Below are positions 26,401 through 36,187 of a stretch of 64,000 nt of DNA, piece after piece; position 1 is the stretch's first letter; every line of letters begins with the position of its first letter. The DNA comes from Streptomyces cathayae (GTDB lineage Bacteria; Actinomycetota; Actinomycetes; Streptomycetales; Streptomycetaceae): assembly GCF_029760955.1 (NCBI RefSeq), contig NZ_CP121682.1, forward strand, positions 6,776,501 to 6,840,500, written 5' to 3'. Under the pieces are notes generated by a model. It did not search any database. It had not been told where the DNA came from and worked only from the letters and a program-made list of their open reading frames with translations. The position numbers and the translations under genes were made by a program.

Positions 26401-26417
26401 AAGCGACCGCTTAGTAT
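26401..26417 (+). promoter_or_regulatory. Palindromic operator over the -10 of the quinone oxidoreductase/acyl-CoA dehydrogenase operon
   Basis: AAGCG-AC-CGCTT (26401-26412) is an exact 12-bp palindrome running into TAGTAT (26412-26417), a good -10 box. It lies 54 nt before the first gene. No regulator gene adjoins the operon, so it would be controlled in trans, most plausibly by a TetR-type fatty-acid regulator. Confidence 0.55.
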
Positions 26418-26470
26418 GCGAGTGACCCGGTCAGGCGAACACGACGTTCACAGTCCCGTGGAGGCTCCGC

Positions 26471-27448
26471 ATGCAGGCATGGCAAGTGCACGAGAACGGT
26501 GAGCCGGGCGAGGTCATGCGCCTCGCAGAGGTGGCGCGGCCGGTGCCCGGCGAGGGCCAGGTCCTGCTGAAGGTGCGCGCCGCGAACATCAACTTCCCGG
26601 ACGCGCTGATGTGCCGGGGCCAGTACCAGGTCAGGCCGCCGCTGCCGTTCACCCCGGGCCTGGAGATCTGCGGTGAGACCGAGGACGGACGCCGGGTGAT
26701 CGCCAACCCCGTGCTGCCGTACGGCGGGTTCGCCGAGTACGCCGTCGCGGACGCCACCGCGCTGCGGGACGCCCCGGACGCGCTGGACGACGCCGAGGCC
26801 GCCGCCCTGCACATCGGCTACCAGACCGGCTGGTTCGGGCTGCACCGCAGGGCCGGTCTGGAGGCCGGTGAGACCCTGCTCGTGCACGCCGCGGCGGGCG
26901 GCGTCGGCAGCGCGGCCGTGCAACTGGGCAAGGCAGCCGGCGCCACCGTCATCGGCGTGGTCGGCGGCGCCGCGAAGGTGGCCGTCGCCCGGGAACTGGG
27001 CTGTGACGTGGTGATCGACCGGCGTGAGCAGGACGTCATCGCCGCGGTGAAGGACGCCACCGGCGGCAGGGGCGCCGACGTGATCTACGACCCGGTCGGC
27101 GGTCAGGCCTACGCCCAGTCCGCCAAGGTCGTCGCCTTCGAGGGCCGCATCGTGATCGTCGGCTTCGCCGGTGGCACGATTCCCAGCCCGGCGCTGAACC
27201 ACGCCCTGGTGAAGAACTACTCGATCCTCGGCCTGCACTGGGGCCTGTACAACACCAAGAACCCCAAGCTGGTCCAGCACTGCCACGAGCAGCTCACCGA
27301 CCTGGCCGCACGCGGTGCCGTCAAGCCGCTGGTCAGCGAGCGCGTGCCGCTCACCGGCGCCGCCGACGCCGTGCAGCGGGTCGCGGACGGAGTCACCACC
27401 GGACGCGTCGCCGTGCTGCCCGTACCGCAGAACGGAGCAGCGGCATGA
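26471..27448 (+). CDS. Zinc-independent MDR-family NADPH:quinone oxidoreductase-like protein
   Basis: 325 residues. GroES-like N-terminal half (NINFPDALMCRGQYQ), NADPH fold with AAAGGVGSAAVQLGKAAGATVIG (about 138-160) and GRGADVIYDPVGG. No structural-zinc Cys cluster. First gene of an operon with two acyl-CoA dehydrogenases; its stop overlaps the next start (ATGA). In that context it may act as an enoyl-CoA/acryloyl-CoA reductase rather than a quinone reductase. Confidence 0.9.
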   Translation: MQAWQVHENGEPGEVMRLAEVARPVPGEGQVLLKVRAANINFPDALMCRGQYQVRPPLPFTPGLEICGETEDGRRVIANPVLPYGGFAEYAVADATALRDAPDALDDAEAAALHIGYQTGWFGLHRRAGLEAGETLLVHAAAGGVGSAAVQLGKAAGATVIGVVGGAAKVAVARELGCDVVIDRREQDVIAAVKDATGGRGADVIYDPVGGQAYAQSAKVVAFEGRIVIVGFAGGTIPSPALNHALVKNYSILGLHWGLYNTKNPKLVQHCHEQLTDLAARGAVKPLVSERVPLTGAADAVQRVADGVTTGRVAVLPVPQNGAAA

Positions 27449-28683
27449 TCGACGCCACCGAACTGAGGCGCCGCACCCGGGAGTTGCTGGCCGTGCAGCC
27501 GCCCACCCGTCTCCCGCCACCACCCTCGACCGAGGGCCCTGCGGGCCCGCCCCCCTCGTTCGCCGGCACCGACCGCCTCGACTTCCTGCGCGCCCGCTTC
27601 GACGCGGGCCTCGCCTGGGTGCACTACCCCGAGGGGCTCGGCGGACTCGGCGCCCCCCGCTCCCTCCAGGCCGTCGTCGACGCCGAACTGGAGGCCGCCG
27701 GGGCACCCGACAACGACCCGCGGCGCATCGGCATCGGCCTGGGCATGGCGGCGCCGACGATCCTGCAGTACGGCACGGAGGAGCAGAAGCGGCGCTTCCT
27801 CCGCCCGCTGTGGACCGGCGAGGAGGTCTGGTGCCAGCTGTTCAGCGAGCCGGGCGCCGGATCCGACCTGGCCGCCCTCGGCACCCGGGCGGTCCGTGAG
27901 GGCGAGGACTGGGTGGTCGACGGGCAGAAGGTGTGGACCTCCAGCGCGCATCTCGCCCGCTGGGCCATCCTCATCGCCCGCACCGACCCGGAGGTGCCCA
28001 AGCACCAGGGCATCACCTACTTCGTCTGCGACATGACCGACCCCGGTGTCGAGGTGCGGCCGCTGCGCCAGATCACCGGCGAGGCCGAGTTCAACGAGGT
28101 CTTCCTCACCGGCGTCCGCATCCCCGACTCCCACCGCCTCGGTGAGGTCGGCGACGGCTGGCGGGTCGCGCAGACCACGCTCAACAACGAACGCGTTGCC
28201 ATCGGCGGCACGCGGCTGCCCCGCGAGGGCGGCATGATCGGCCCGGTCGCGAAGGCCTGGCGCGAGCACCCCGAACTGCGCACCCACGACCTGCACCAGC
28301 GCCTGCTGGGGCTCTGGGTGGAGGCCGAGGTCGCCCGGCTCACCGGCGAACGCCTCCGCCAGCGGCTCGCGGTCGGCCAGCCCGGTCCCGAAGGCGCCGG
28401 GATGAAGCTGGGCTTCGCCCGCCTCAACCAGCAGATCAGCGGTCTGGAAGTGGAACTCCTCGGCGCGGACGGCCTGTTGTACGACGACTGGACCATGCGC
28501 CGCCCCGAACTGGTCGACTTCACCGGCCGCGATGCCGGCTACCGCTACCTCCGCTCCAAGGGCAACAGCATCGAGGGCGGGACGAGCGAGGTCCTGCTGA
28601 ACATCGTCGCCGAACGCGTCCTGGGGCTGCCGTCCGAGCCGCGTACCGACAAGGACGTCGCGTGGAAGGACCTGGCCCGATGA
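27445..28683 (+). CDS. Acyl-CoA dehydrogenase, FadE-type subunit 1
   Basis: 412 residues. Contains the FAD/substrate segment WCQLFSEPGAGSDLAALGTR, GQKVWTSSAHLARW and C-terminal NSIEGGTSEVLLNIVAERVLGLP. Actinobacterial enzymes of this size class act on branched, CoA-linked carboxylates or sterol side chains, often as alpha2beta2 heterotetramers with an adjacent paralogue. Overlaps the genes on both sides by ATGA, so all three are translated as a unit. The Pro-rich N-terminal segment (about 20-40) is not conserved. Confidence 0.9.
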   Translation: MIDATELRRRTRELLAVQPPTRLPPPPSTEGPAGPPPSFAGTDRLDFLRARFDAGLAWVHYPEGLGGLGAPRSLQAVVDAELEAAGAPDNDPRRIGIGLGMAAPTILQYGTEEQKRRFLRPLWTGEEVWCQLFSEPGAGSDLAALGTRAVREGEDWVVDGQKVWTSSAHLARWAILIARTDPEVPKHQGITYFVCDMTDPGVEVRPLRQITGEAEFNEVFLTGVRIPDSHRLGEVGDGWRVAQTTLNNERVAIGGTRLPREGGMIGPVAKAWREHPELRTHDLHQRLLGLWVEAEVARLTGERLRQRLAVGQPGPEGAGMKLGFARLNQQISGLEVELLGADGLLYDDWTMRRPELVDFTGRDAGYRYLRSKGNSIEGGTSEVLLNIVAERVLGLPSEPRTDKDVAWKDLAR

Positions 28684-29867
28684 GCACGACGAGCCCGATG
28701 AACCCGATGAACCCGATGAACCCGACGAACACGGTGGGCGCGAGCAGCACGACGAGCGCGACGCACCTGGAGGACCCGCAGCCCGACCTGCTCTACTCGG
28801 AGGAGGAAGAGGCGCTGCGCGCCGCCGTCCGGGACCTGCTCACCGACCACTGCGACGCGGCCGGGGTGATCTCCCGCATCGAGTCGGACACCCCGCACGA
28901 CCTGGCCCTGTGGAAGTCGCTCGCCGACGGCATGGGTCTGGCCGGTCTGCTGGTGCCCGAGGACCGCGGCGGTCAGGGCGCCACCCACCGGGAGGCCGCG
29001 GTCGTACTGGAGGAGCTGGGGCGGGCTGTCGCCCCCGTGCCCTACCTGAGCAGCGCCGTCGTGGCCACCGAGGCGCTGCTGGCCTGCGCGGACGGGAGCG
29101 CGGACGGGGAGGACGTGCTGGCCTCCCTGGCGTCCGCGCGCCGGATCGGCGTCCTCGCTGTCGGGCTGCACACCGCGCCCGGCGCGTCCTTCGCCACCGC
29201 CCGGGCGGTGGACGGCGTACTGCACGGCGAGTTGACCGGTATCGCCGACGCCGCCGCGGCCGACGTGCTGCTCGTACCGGCGGACGACGGCGGGCTGTAC
29301 GCCGTCGAGGCGGACGCGGTCACCGTCACCGGTCAGACGTCCCTGGACCTCACCCGCCCCGTCGCCACGGTCGTCCTCGACGGCGCCCGGGGACGCCGGC
29401 TGGGCGACGCCGAACCCGCCGTGCGACGGGCGCTGCGAGCCGGCGCCGGACTGCTGGCCTCGGAACAACTCGGCCTCGCCGAATGGGCGTTGACGGAGAC
29501 CGTCCGCTATCTGAAGGACCGCAGGCAGTTCAACCGGCCGGTCGGCGGCTTCCAGGCGCTCAAGCACCGGCTCGCCCAGTTGTGGCTGGAGGTCGTCAAC
29601 CTCCGTGCGGCGGCCCGCAACGCCGCCGCGGCCCTGTCCGCCGGCCGGGATGCCGATGTGGCTGTCGCAGTCGCGCAGGCCTACGCGGGACAGGTCGCCG
29701 TCCACGCCGCCGAGGAGGCGCTGCAACTGCACGCCGGCATCGGCATGACCTGGGAGCATCCGGTCCACCTGTACCTGAAGCGGGCCAAGGCCGACTCCCT
29801 CGCCTACGGCACGGCGGGTGCCCATCGAGAGGCGCTGGCCGAACTGGTCGACCTGCGGGCGCCCTGA
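28680..29867 (+). CDS. Acyl-CoA dehydrogenase, FadE-type subunit 2
   Basis: 395 residues with the chosen start at 28680 (ATGA overlap with the upstream stop). Retains the C-terminal helical domain (YLKDRRQFNRPVGGFQALKHR, HAGIGMTWEHPVHLYLKRA) but lacks the SEPGAGSD FAD motif of its partner, as expected for the second subunit of a heteromeric FadE. The N-terminus has MNP repeated three times from a 9-bp unit, giving several possible ATG starts (28680 to 28716). A strong terminator follows. Confidence 0.88.
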   Translation: MSTTSPMNPMNPMNPTNTVGASSTTSATHLEDPQPDLLYSEEEEALRAAVRDLLTDHCDAAGVISRIESDTPHDLALWKSLADGMGLAGLLVPEDRGGQGATHREAAVVLEELGRAVAPVPYLSSAVVATEALLACADGSADGEDVLASLASARRIGVLAVGLHTAPGASFATARAVDGVLHGELTGIADAAAADVLLVPADDGGLYAVEADAVTVTGQTSLDLTRPVATVVLDGARGRRLGDAEPAVRRALRAGAGLLASEQLGLAEWALTETVRYLKDRRQFNRPVGGFQALKHRLAQLWLEVVNLRAAARNAAAALSAGRDADVAVAVAQAYAGQVAVHAAEEALQLHAGIGMTWEHPVHLYLKRAKADSLAYGTAGAHREALAELVDLRAP

Positions 29868-29894
29868 GACACCGTCACGCGCCCGGTCCCGGTC

Positions 29895-29928
29895 GAAGGA
29901 GCCCGCCCCGCACGGGGCGGGCTCCTTC
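29895..29928 (+). terminator. Rho-independent-type hairpin after the acyl-CoA dehydrogenase operon
   Basis: GAAGGAGCCCGCCCCG and CGGGGCGGGCTCCTTC form a perfect 16-bp stem with a 2-nt nominal loop, 28 nt after the operon's last stop. Confidence 0.85.
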
Positions 29929-30057
29929 GCGTACCCGGCCCCGGCGAGGTGAACGCGTGACGGCGGATCGGCCAACTCCCCGCACAGCACTGCTTTCCGG
30001 GTGCGTGCCGACCTCATACTCCAGTGGTCCCGTACGGCACTTCCAGGGAGGCAGAGC

Positions 30058-30921
30058 ATGGCCCTCACCACCCGTCGCAGAGCCCTCACCACCCTCGGCG
30101 CAGCCTTCGCGGGCTCGGTGGCGCTGCCCGCCGCCGAGGCGCTGGCCGGGGAACAGCGGCACCACCCACGTCCGTTGTGGCGCGCCCACGCCCACAACGA
30201 CTACGTACACCCGCGCCCCCTCCTCGACGCACTCGACCACCGGTTCGGCAGCGTCGAGGCCGACATTTTCCTCGTGGGCGGCCAACTCCTCGTCGCCCAC
30301 GACCCCGAGGACCTCGACCCGTCCCGTACTCTCGAGTCCCTCTACCTCGACCCGCTCGCCGCCCGGGTACGGGCCCAGCGCGGCTCGGTGTACCGGGGAC
30401 ACCGGGAGCCGCTCCAACTCCTCGTCGACATCAAGACCGAGGGCGCGTCCACCTACCTCGAACTCGACCGCCGCCTGCGCCGGTACCGGCATCTGTTCAC
30501 CACCTGTGTCGACGGCCGGGTGCTGCCCGGACCGGTCACCGCCGTCGTCTCGGGAGATCGCGCGGCCCGCGCGCCCATGGAGGCCCAGCGGGTGCGGCAC
30601 GCCTTCTACGACGGCAGGCTGACCGACCTCGGCGGGCCGGCCAGGGCCTCGCTCATCCCGCTGATCAGCGACAACTGGACGCTGCACTTCACCTGGCGGG
30701 GCGTCGGCGCCTTCCCCGCCGCCGAGCGCCAAAAACTGCGGGACATCGTGGGCGGCGCGCACGCGCGCGGCCGGCGAGTGCGCTTCTGGGCCACCCCGGA
30801 CCAGCCGGGCCCCGCCCGGGACGCCCTGTGGGGCGAACTGGCCGCCGCCGACGTCGACCACCTCAACACCGACGACCTGGCGGGACTGGAATCCTTCCTC
30901 GACGCGTACCGCCCGCGGTAG
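30058..30921 (+). CDS. Secreted PI-PLC/GDPD-like phosphodiesterase family protein
   Basis: 287 residues. N-terminal twin-arginine-like signal (TTRRRALTTLGAAF, then hydrophobic, cleavage near ALA-GE at about 32). The mature part starts RAHAHNDYVHPRPLLDALDH and has SVEADIFLVGGQLLVAHD, LLVDIKTEG and ADVDHLNTDDLAGL, the TIM-barrel pattern of glycerophosphodiester phosphodiesterase/PI-PLC relatives with catalytic-type His residues in HAHND and AHD. GGGAGG precedes the ATG. Substrate unknown; exported, probably folded, via Tat. Confidence 0.85.
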   Translation: MALTTRRRALTTLGAAFAGSVALPAAEALAGEQRHHPRPLWRAHAHNDYVHPRPLLDALDHRFGSVEADIFLVGGQLLVAHDPEDLDPSRTLESLYLDPLAARVRAQRGSVYRGHREPLQLLVDIKTEGASTYLELDRRLRRYRHLFTTCVDGRVLPGPVTAVVSGDRAARAPMEAQRVRHAFYDGRLTDLGGPARASLIPLISDNWTLHFTWRGVGAFPAAERQKLRDIVGGAHARGRRVRFWATPDQPGPARDALWGELAAADVDHLNTDDLAGLESFLDAYRPR

Positions 30922-31024
30922 ACACCACACGTTCGGAGGACAGGTCAGCCGCCCGGACGAACCCTCCGCTACGCCACACTTACGGCCGAACGCCGCGAAG
31001 CAGACGTGGCGGAGGAGGTTGACG

Positions 31025-31219
31025 ATGGCCGTTTCCATCTCTGTGGTGCTGCTGCTCGCGGTCCTGGCGGTGATCTTCCTGCGCAACGGCGGACTGAAGC
31101 TCTCGCACGCTCTGGTCTGCCTGCTGCTCGGGTTCTCTCTGGCCAGTACCAGCATCGCCCCCACCATCCACAGCGGTCTGACCGCGACGGCGGACATCGT
31201 CAGCGGTCTGCGGCCGTAG
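31025..31219 (+). CDS. Small membrane protein
   Basis: 64 residues: a strongly hydrophobic first helix (VSISVVLLLAVLAVIFL), GGLKLSHALVCLLLGFSLAST as a second, and a polar tail. GGAGGAGG lies about 6 nt before the ATG. I do not recognise the family. Alone between the phosphodiesterase and a convergent gene. Confidence 0.7.
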   Translation: MAVSISVVLLLAVLAVIFLRNGGLKLSHALVCLLLGFSLASTSIAPTIHSGLTATADIVSGLRP

Positions 31220-31295
31220 GACCCGGGGCCCGCCGGGTGACTCGGCGTTCCCGGAGTTTCGAGGGCTTTCGGCGTTCCCGGCGTTTTGGGCTTTC

Positions 31296-31694
31296 TCAGC
31301 GTTCGGTCACCGCGTCGCGCGGCAGCACCGTGACCCGGTGGAAATTGCACCCGGCGGTCGTCGGTGCGCAGGAGGGGGGCGGTGAGGTCTGGTGGGCCTT
31401 GAGCGCGACGCTCACCAGGCTCAGCAGCAGGTCCACGTCGGTGGCGCAGTCCAGATGCACCGTCACCCAACTCGACCCCGGGGTCAGCTGGATCGCGGTC
31501 GAGGCGTTCAGATCGTAGTGGAAGCGCTGAATGGCGCGGCGGGTCAGGTGGAGGTCGACGTCCCGTTCGGAGTGGAAGTGGACGATCTCTTCGCGAGTGG
31601 AGCGGAGAGCCTGTCCGGTACCGCAAGCTGCCTTGCAGGCGGTGAGGTCGGGCCAGGTCCGAAGTAGCTCCATGGCTCGCTGCGCCGGTTTCAT
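31296..31694 (-). CDS. Luciferase-family/DUF5519 small protein
   Basis: 132 residues. HFHSERDVDLHLTRRAIQRFH and SSWVTVHLDCATDVDLLLSLVSVALKAH are typical of the small 'luciferase family' (DUF5519) proteins common in Streptomyces; the catalytic role is not known. Three Cys residues (20, 24 and one near the C-terminus) could be redox-active or bind a metal. Convergent with the small membrane protein; ATG at 31694 with a short GAGG just upstream. Confidence 0.7.
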   Translation of the reverse strand: MKPAQRAMELLRTWPDLTACKAACGTGQALRSTREEIVHFHSERDVDLHLTRRAIQRFHYDLNASTAIQLTPGSSWVTVHLDCATDVDLLLSLVSVALKAHQTSPPPSCAPTTAGCNFHRVTVLPRDAVTER

Positions 31695-31882
31695 GGCCTC
31701 ATAGTGACCCGCTCATCGTGCGGCAACCAGTAGTTGGGCGTTTCGTAATCGATCGGTGAGGCGGCGCACCCCTTACCCATGATCACATCGTGACAGCGGG
31801 CCACCTGGTGACCGCACACGGTGCTCCCGTCCTCGTGTGCGACAAGGGCCAGGGCCGGAACCCGGGGGCAGGGGCAGGGGGC
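31695..31882. other. Intergenic gap upstream of the DUF5519 gene
   Basis: 188 nt between a leftward gene start and the leftward ROK-gene stop. Locally AT-richer around 31720-31760, which should hold the DUF5519 promoter. I see no RNA or additional protein here. Confidence 0.4.
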
Positions 31883-33148
31883 TCAGGCCCTCCCGGCGAC
31901 CGCAGCCGGGTCGTCCAGGACCCCCCGGACCACCGAGTGCGCCGCGCCCAGCAGGGGGCCCTCGGGGCCCAGGGCCGACACCGAGACGGTGCAGGCCGGG
32001 CCCGCCGTGCGCCGGGCCAGTTCGGAGCGGAGCGAGGGCAGCAGCCAGGGCGCGAGCCCGGACAGCGCGCCACCCAGCACGACGCTCTCCGGGTCCAGGA
32101 GGTTGACCGCCCCGGTCAGCGCGATGCCGAGCGCCGTCCCCGCGTCGTGCAGGGCACGCCGTACGGCGGGGTCGCCCTGTTCGGCACGGCCGGCGAGCAG
32201 GCCCACGCGGTCCTCGCCCGGCTCCACACCGGCGGCGCGCAGCACCGCCCGCTCACCGGCGTACTGCTCCAGGCAGCCGCGTCCACCGCAGCCGCACTCC
32301 GGGCCGTCGGGCCGTACCGGCACGTGCCCCAACTCGCCCGCGAAGCCCCGGGTTCCGTGCAACAGCCGCCCGTCCACGACCACGGCGGCGCCGATGCCGA
32401 TCTCGGCCGACACATGGAGGAAGTCGCGCGGTGTGCCCTCGCCGAGCCAGAGTTCGGCCAGCGCGCCGCAGTTGGCCTCGTTGGCCACGGTCAGTGGGAA
32501 CCGCGCCGGGAGCAGGGCACCGAGGTCGGTGTCGCGCCAGCCGAGGTTCGGCGCGCGTACGACGGTCCGGGCGTCCCGTGCCACCAGGCCCGGCACGGCC
32601 ACGGTGAGCCCGGCCGGCCACAGCCCTTCCCCCTCGGCCTCGGCGACGACCCGGAGCAGGAGTCCGGTCAGCTCCTCGATCACCGGTCCGGGGGAGCGGC
32701 CGCGGTTCGGGACGTGCCGTACCGCCCGTGCCCGGACCCGTCCCCGCAGATCGACCGCGCACACCGCGAGATGGTCGACGCCGATCTCGGCACCGATTCC
32801 GGCCGGACCGCGCCCGCTGACGGCGAGCGCCGAGCCCGGCCGGCCCACGCGTCCCGGTCGCTCGGGGCCCAGTTCCTCCAGCAGGCCCGAGCGGATGAGC
32901 TCGTCGACCAGGGTGGACACCGCCGCCCGGGTCAGGCCGATGCGTGAGGCGACGGCGGCCCGGGACAGCGGCCCCTCGGCGCTGACGGTGTGCATCACCC
33001 GTGAGAGGTTGCGGCGGCGCATGCCCTGCTGGGTGTCGGGCAGTGTCCGTCCCGGACCGGGAGGGGGCGGTACCCGCCCCGAGCCGGCCGGGCGGGTCTC
33101 GTGCAGCGGTGCGCTCATGCCTCCGTCAGTCCTCGTCGGTTCTGTCAC
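31883..33148 (-). CDS. ROK-family xylose repressor (XylR/NagC type)
   Basis: Up to 421 residues. Winged-helix domain (about 43-100; LSRAAVASRIGLTRAAVSTLVDEL), then a ROK sugar-binding domain with zinc motif CGCGGRGCLEQY, GIGAEIGVDHLAV and NLLDPESVVLGGALS. Located directly downstream of xylB and beside xylA, so it should repress xylose use until xylose binds. Start uncertain: GTG 33148 has no Shine-Dalgarno sequence, ATG 33118 has GGAGG but only 1-2 nt away. Confidence 0.88.
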   Translation of the reverse strand: MTEPTRTDGGMSAPLHETRPAGSGRVPPPPGPGRTLPDTQQGMRRRNLSRVMHTVSAEGPLSRAAVASRIGLTRAAVSTLVDELIRSGLLEELGPERPGRVGRPGSALAVSGRGPAGIGAEIGVDHLAVCAVDLRGRVRARAVRHVPNRGRSPGPVIEELTGLLLRVVAEAEGEGLWPAGLTVAVPGLVARDARTVVRAPNLGWRDTDLGALLPARFPLTVANEANCGALAELWLGEGTPRDFLHVSAEIGIGAAVVVDGRLLHGTRGFAGELGHVPVRPDGPECGCGGRGCLEQYAGERAVLRAAGVEPGEDRVGLLAGRAEQGDPAVRRALHDAGTALGIALTGAVNLLDPESVVLGGALSGLAPWLLPSLRSELARRTAGPACTVSVSALGPEGPLLGAAHSVVRGVLDDPAAVAGRA

Positions 33149-33183
33149 GGTGTGGCCGGGGCCGGTGTCCGCCGGCGAAGGCC

Positions 33184-34665
33184 TCAGTCGGTGTCCGTGC
33201 CCCGCTCCAGGAGCGGGGCCGCGTCGGAGAGTACCCCGGCGATCCTGGCCAGCGTCTCCTCGTCCCGCTCCACCGGCTCCAGCACCGGCCCCGCCGCCGT
33301 GTCCCAGCGGCGGGCGACCGCGGCCGGGTCCTCCCCGGTGAGCAGGCCGGCCGCCTGCGCCGCCGCACCGAGCGCCACCAGCTCCCGCGCCTCGGGCACC
33401 TGCACGGCCCGGCCCGAGAGCCGTCGCACGGTCTGCTGCCAGGCCGTGCCCCGGGAGCCGCCGCCGATCAGCAACAGGGGCGCCGACGGGTCGGCGTCCT
33501 TGTCGTTCTGGCCCTTCTGGCCCTTCTCGTCGTCCTTGCCGACGACGCGGTCGAGCGCGCCGAGCAGGGAGTGCACGGCACCGTCGTAGGCGGCCTGGAG
33601 CAGCTGACCGCCGGTCGTGTCATGGCGCAGCCCATGCAGCAGGCCGGACGCGTGCGGGAGGTTGGGGGTGCGCTCACCGTCGAGGAAGGGCAGGAGCGTG
33701 ATGCCGTGGCCCGGTTCGACGGCCTCGCGGTCCAGGCCCAGCAGGGTCGCGACCCGGTCCACGGCGAGCGTGCAGTTGAGCGTGCAGGCGAGCGGCAGCC
33801 AGTCGCCGCGCGCGTCGGCGAAGCCCGCCACGATGCCGGTCGGATCGGTCGGCCGGCGCCGCGACACCGCGTACACCGTGCCCGAGGTGCCGAGGCTCAT
33901 CACCGGGGTACCGGGCCGCACACCGAGGCCCAGCGCGGCGGCCGCGTTGTCCCCGGTACCGCACGCCACCAGGGTGCCCTTGGAGAACGGCAGGTCAGGA
34001 TGGGCGCGTACGGTCCCGGCCACCTCTTTGGGCCGTACGACACGGGGCAGCAGCGCCGGGTCGAGTCCCACATGCGCGAGGATCTCCTCGTCGTACGACT
34101 CGGTTCCGGAGGCCCACCATCCGGTGCCGGAGGCGTCGCCGCGGTCGGTGGTGCCCTGGCCGGTGAGCCGTCCGGTGAGGTAGTCGTGGGGGAGCCGGAC
34201 GGCCTTGGTGGCGCGGACCGCGTCCGGCTCGTGCTCCGCCAGCCAGGCCCACTTGGTGACCGTGAACGAGGCGGCCGGCACGCTTCCGGTGTGCTCGGCC
34301 CAGAACTTCGCGCCGCCCAGTTCCTCGGTCAGCCGGCGGGCCTGCGGCGCGGAGCGCACGTCGTTCCACAGCAGTGCCGGACGCACCGGCTCGCCCCGCT
34401 CGTCCAGGGTGACCAGCCCGTGCTGCTGGCCGCCGATCGACACCGCGGCGGCCTCGTGCGCCGCCTGCCCGCACTGGCGCAGTGCCTCGCACAGGGCGTC
34501 CCACCACTGGCGCGGATCGCTCTCCCGGCCCGCCCCCGAGGTCACCGTGTGCGGTGCCTGGCCGCTCGCGACGACGCGTCCGGTGGCCACGTCGACGACC
34601 AGCGCCTTGGTGGACTGGGTGGATGTGTCCACGCCGACGACGAGCGGACCCTCGGCTGCTGACAT
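33184..34665 (-). CDS. xylB: Xylulokinase
   Basis: 493 residues. Phosphorylates D-xylulose. FGGY-kinase features: VVGVDTSTQSTKALVVD (phosphate 1), SIGGQQHGLV, LLWNDVRS, catalytic Asp in CGTGDNAAAALG, SLGTSGTVYAV and LIGGGSRGTAWQQ. Residues about 385-405 contain a Lys/Asp/Gln-rich loop (DDEKGQKGQNDKDADP), an unusual low-complexity insertion encoded by a repeated 9-bp unit. Divergent from xylA across 114 bp. Confidence 0.93.
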   Translation of the reverse strand: MSAAEGPLVVGVDTSTQSTKALVVDVATGRVVASGQAPHTVTSGAGRESDPRQWWDALCEALRQCGQAAHEAAAVSIGGQQHGLVTLDERGEPVRPALLWNDVRSAPQARRLTEELGGAKFWAEHTGSVPAASFTVTKWAWLAEHEPDAVRATKAVRLPHDYLTGRLTGQGTTDRGDASGTGWWASGTESYDEEILAHVGLDPALLPRVVRPKEVAGTVRAHPDLPFSKGTLVACGTGDNAAAALGLGVRPGTPVMSLGTSGTVYAVSRRRPTDPTGIVAGFADARGDWLPLACTLNCTLAVDRVATLLGLDREAVEPGHGITLLPFLDGERTPNLPHASGLLHGLRHDTTGGQLLQAAYDGAVHSLLGALDRVVGKDDEKGQKGQNDKDADPSAPLLLIGGGSRGTAWQQTVRRLSGRAVQVPEARELVALGAAAQAAGLLTGEDPAAVARRWDTAAGPVLEPVERDEETLARIAGVLSDAAPLLERGTDTD

Positions 34666-34723
34666 CGGTTTCTCCCTCTTCCGCGGTTCAGCGGGGTGTC
34701 TCTCTTCCCAGAGCTGCTCCTGC

Positions 34724-35946
<1,223 letters not shown>

Positions 35947-36187
35947 ACCTCGGGCCCCGGGGAGCAGAGGGTCCGGGACGGTGTGAGCGTGGCCGACGTG
36001 CTGCTTCGCGTGGTGGCCGCGCTCACCCGGGATCACGAGGACCACGGGGACCACGGGATCAGGCGGCGGCACGAGGGACCGCACGGCCGGCCTCCGCGCG
36101 GAGCACGCCGCGGGCTCGGGCCCGTGCCCCGGCTCCGTGTCGAATTCCGTGCGGGACGCTCGCGCCGGGAGCGCGTCCGAGGCGACC
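35947..36187. other. Intergenic gap between xylA and the Pro-rich gene
   Basis: Contains a possible xylA terminator (GTGAGCG near 35980-35987 pairing with CGCTCAC near 36020-36027) and a short direct repeat GGACCACGG around 36040-36056. No supported gene. Confidence 0.4.

Noticed and set aside
33148..33184. Separate start for the ROK repressor
   Set aside because: Neither the GTG nor the ATG has a well-spaced ribosome-binding site, so I left the longer frame and flagged the uncertainty instead of choosing.
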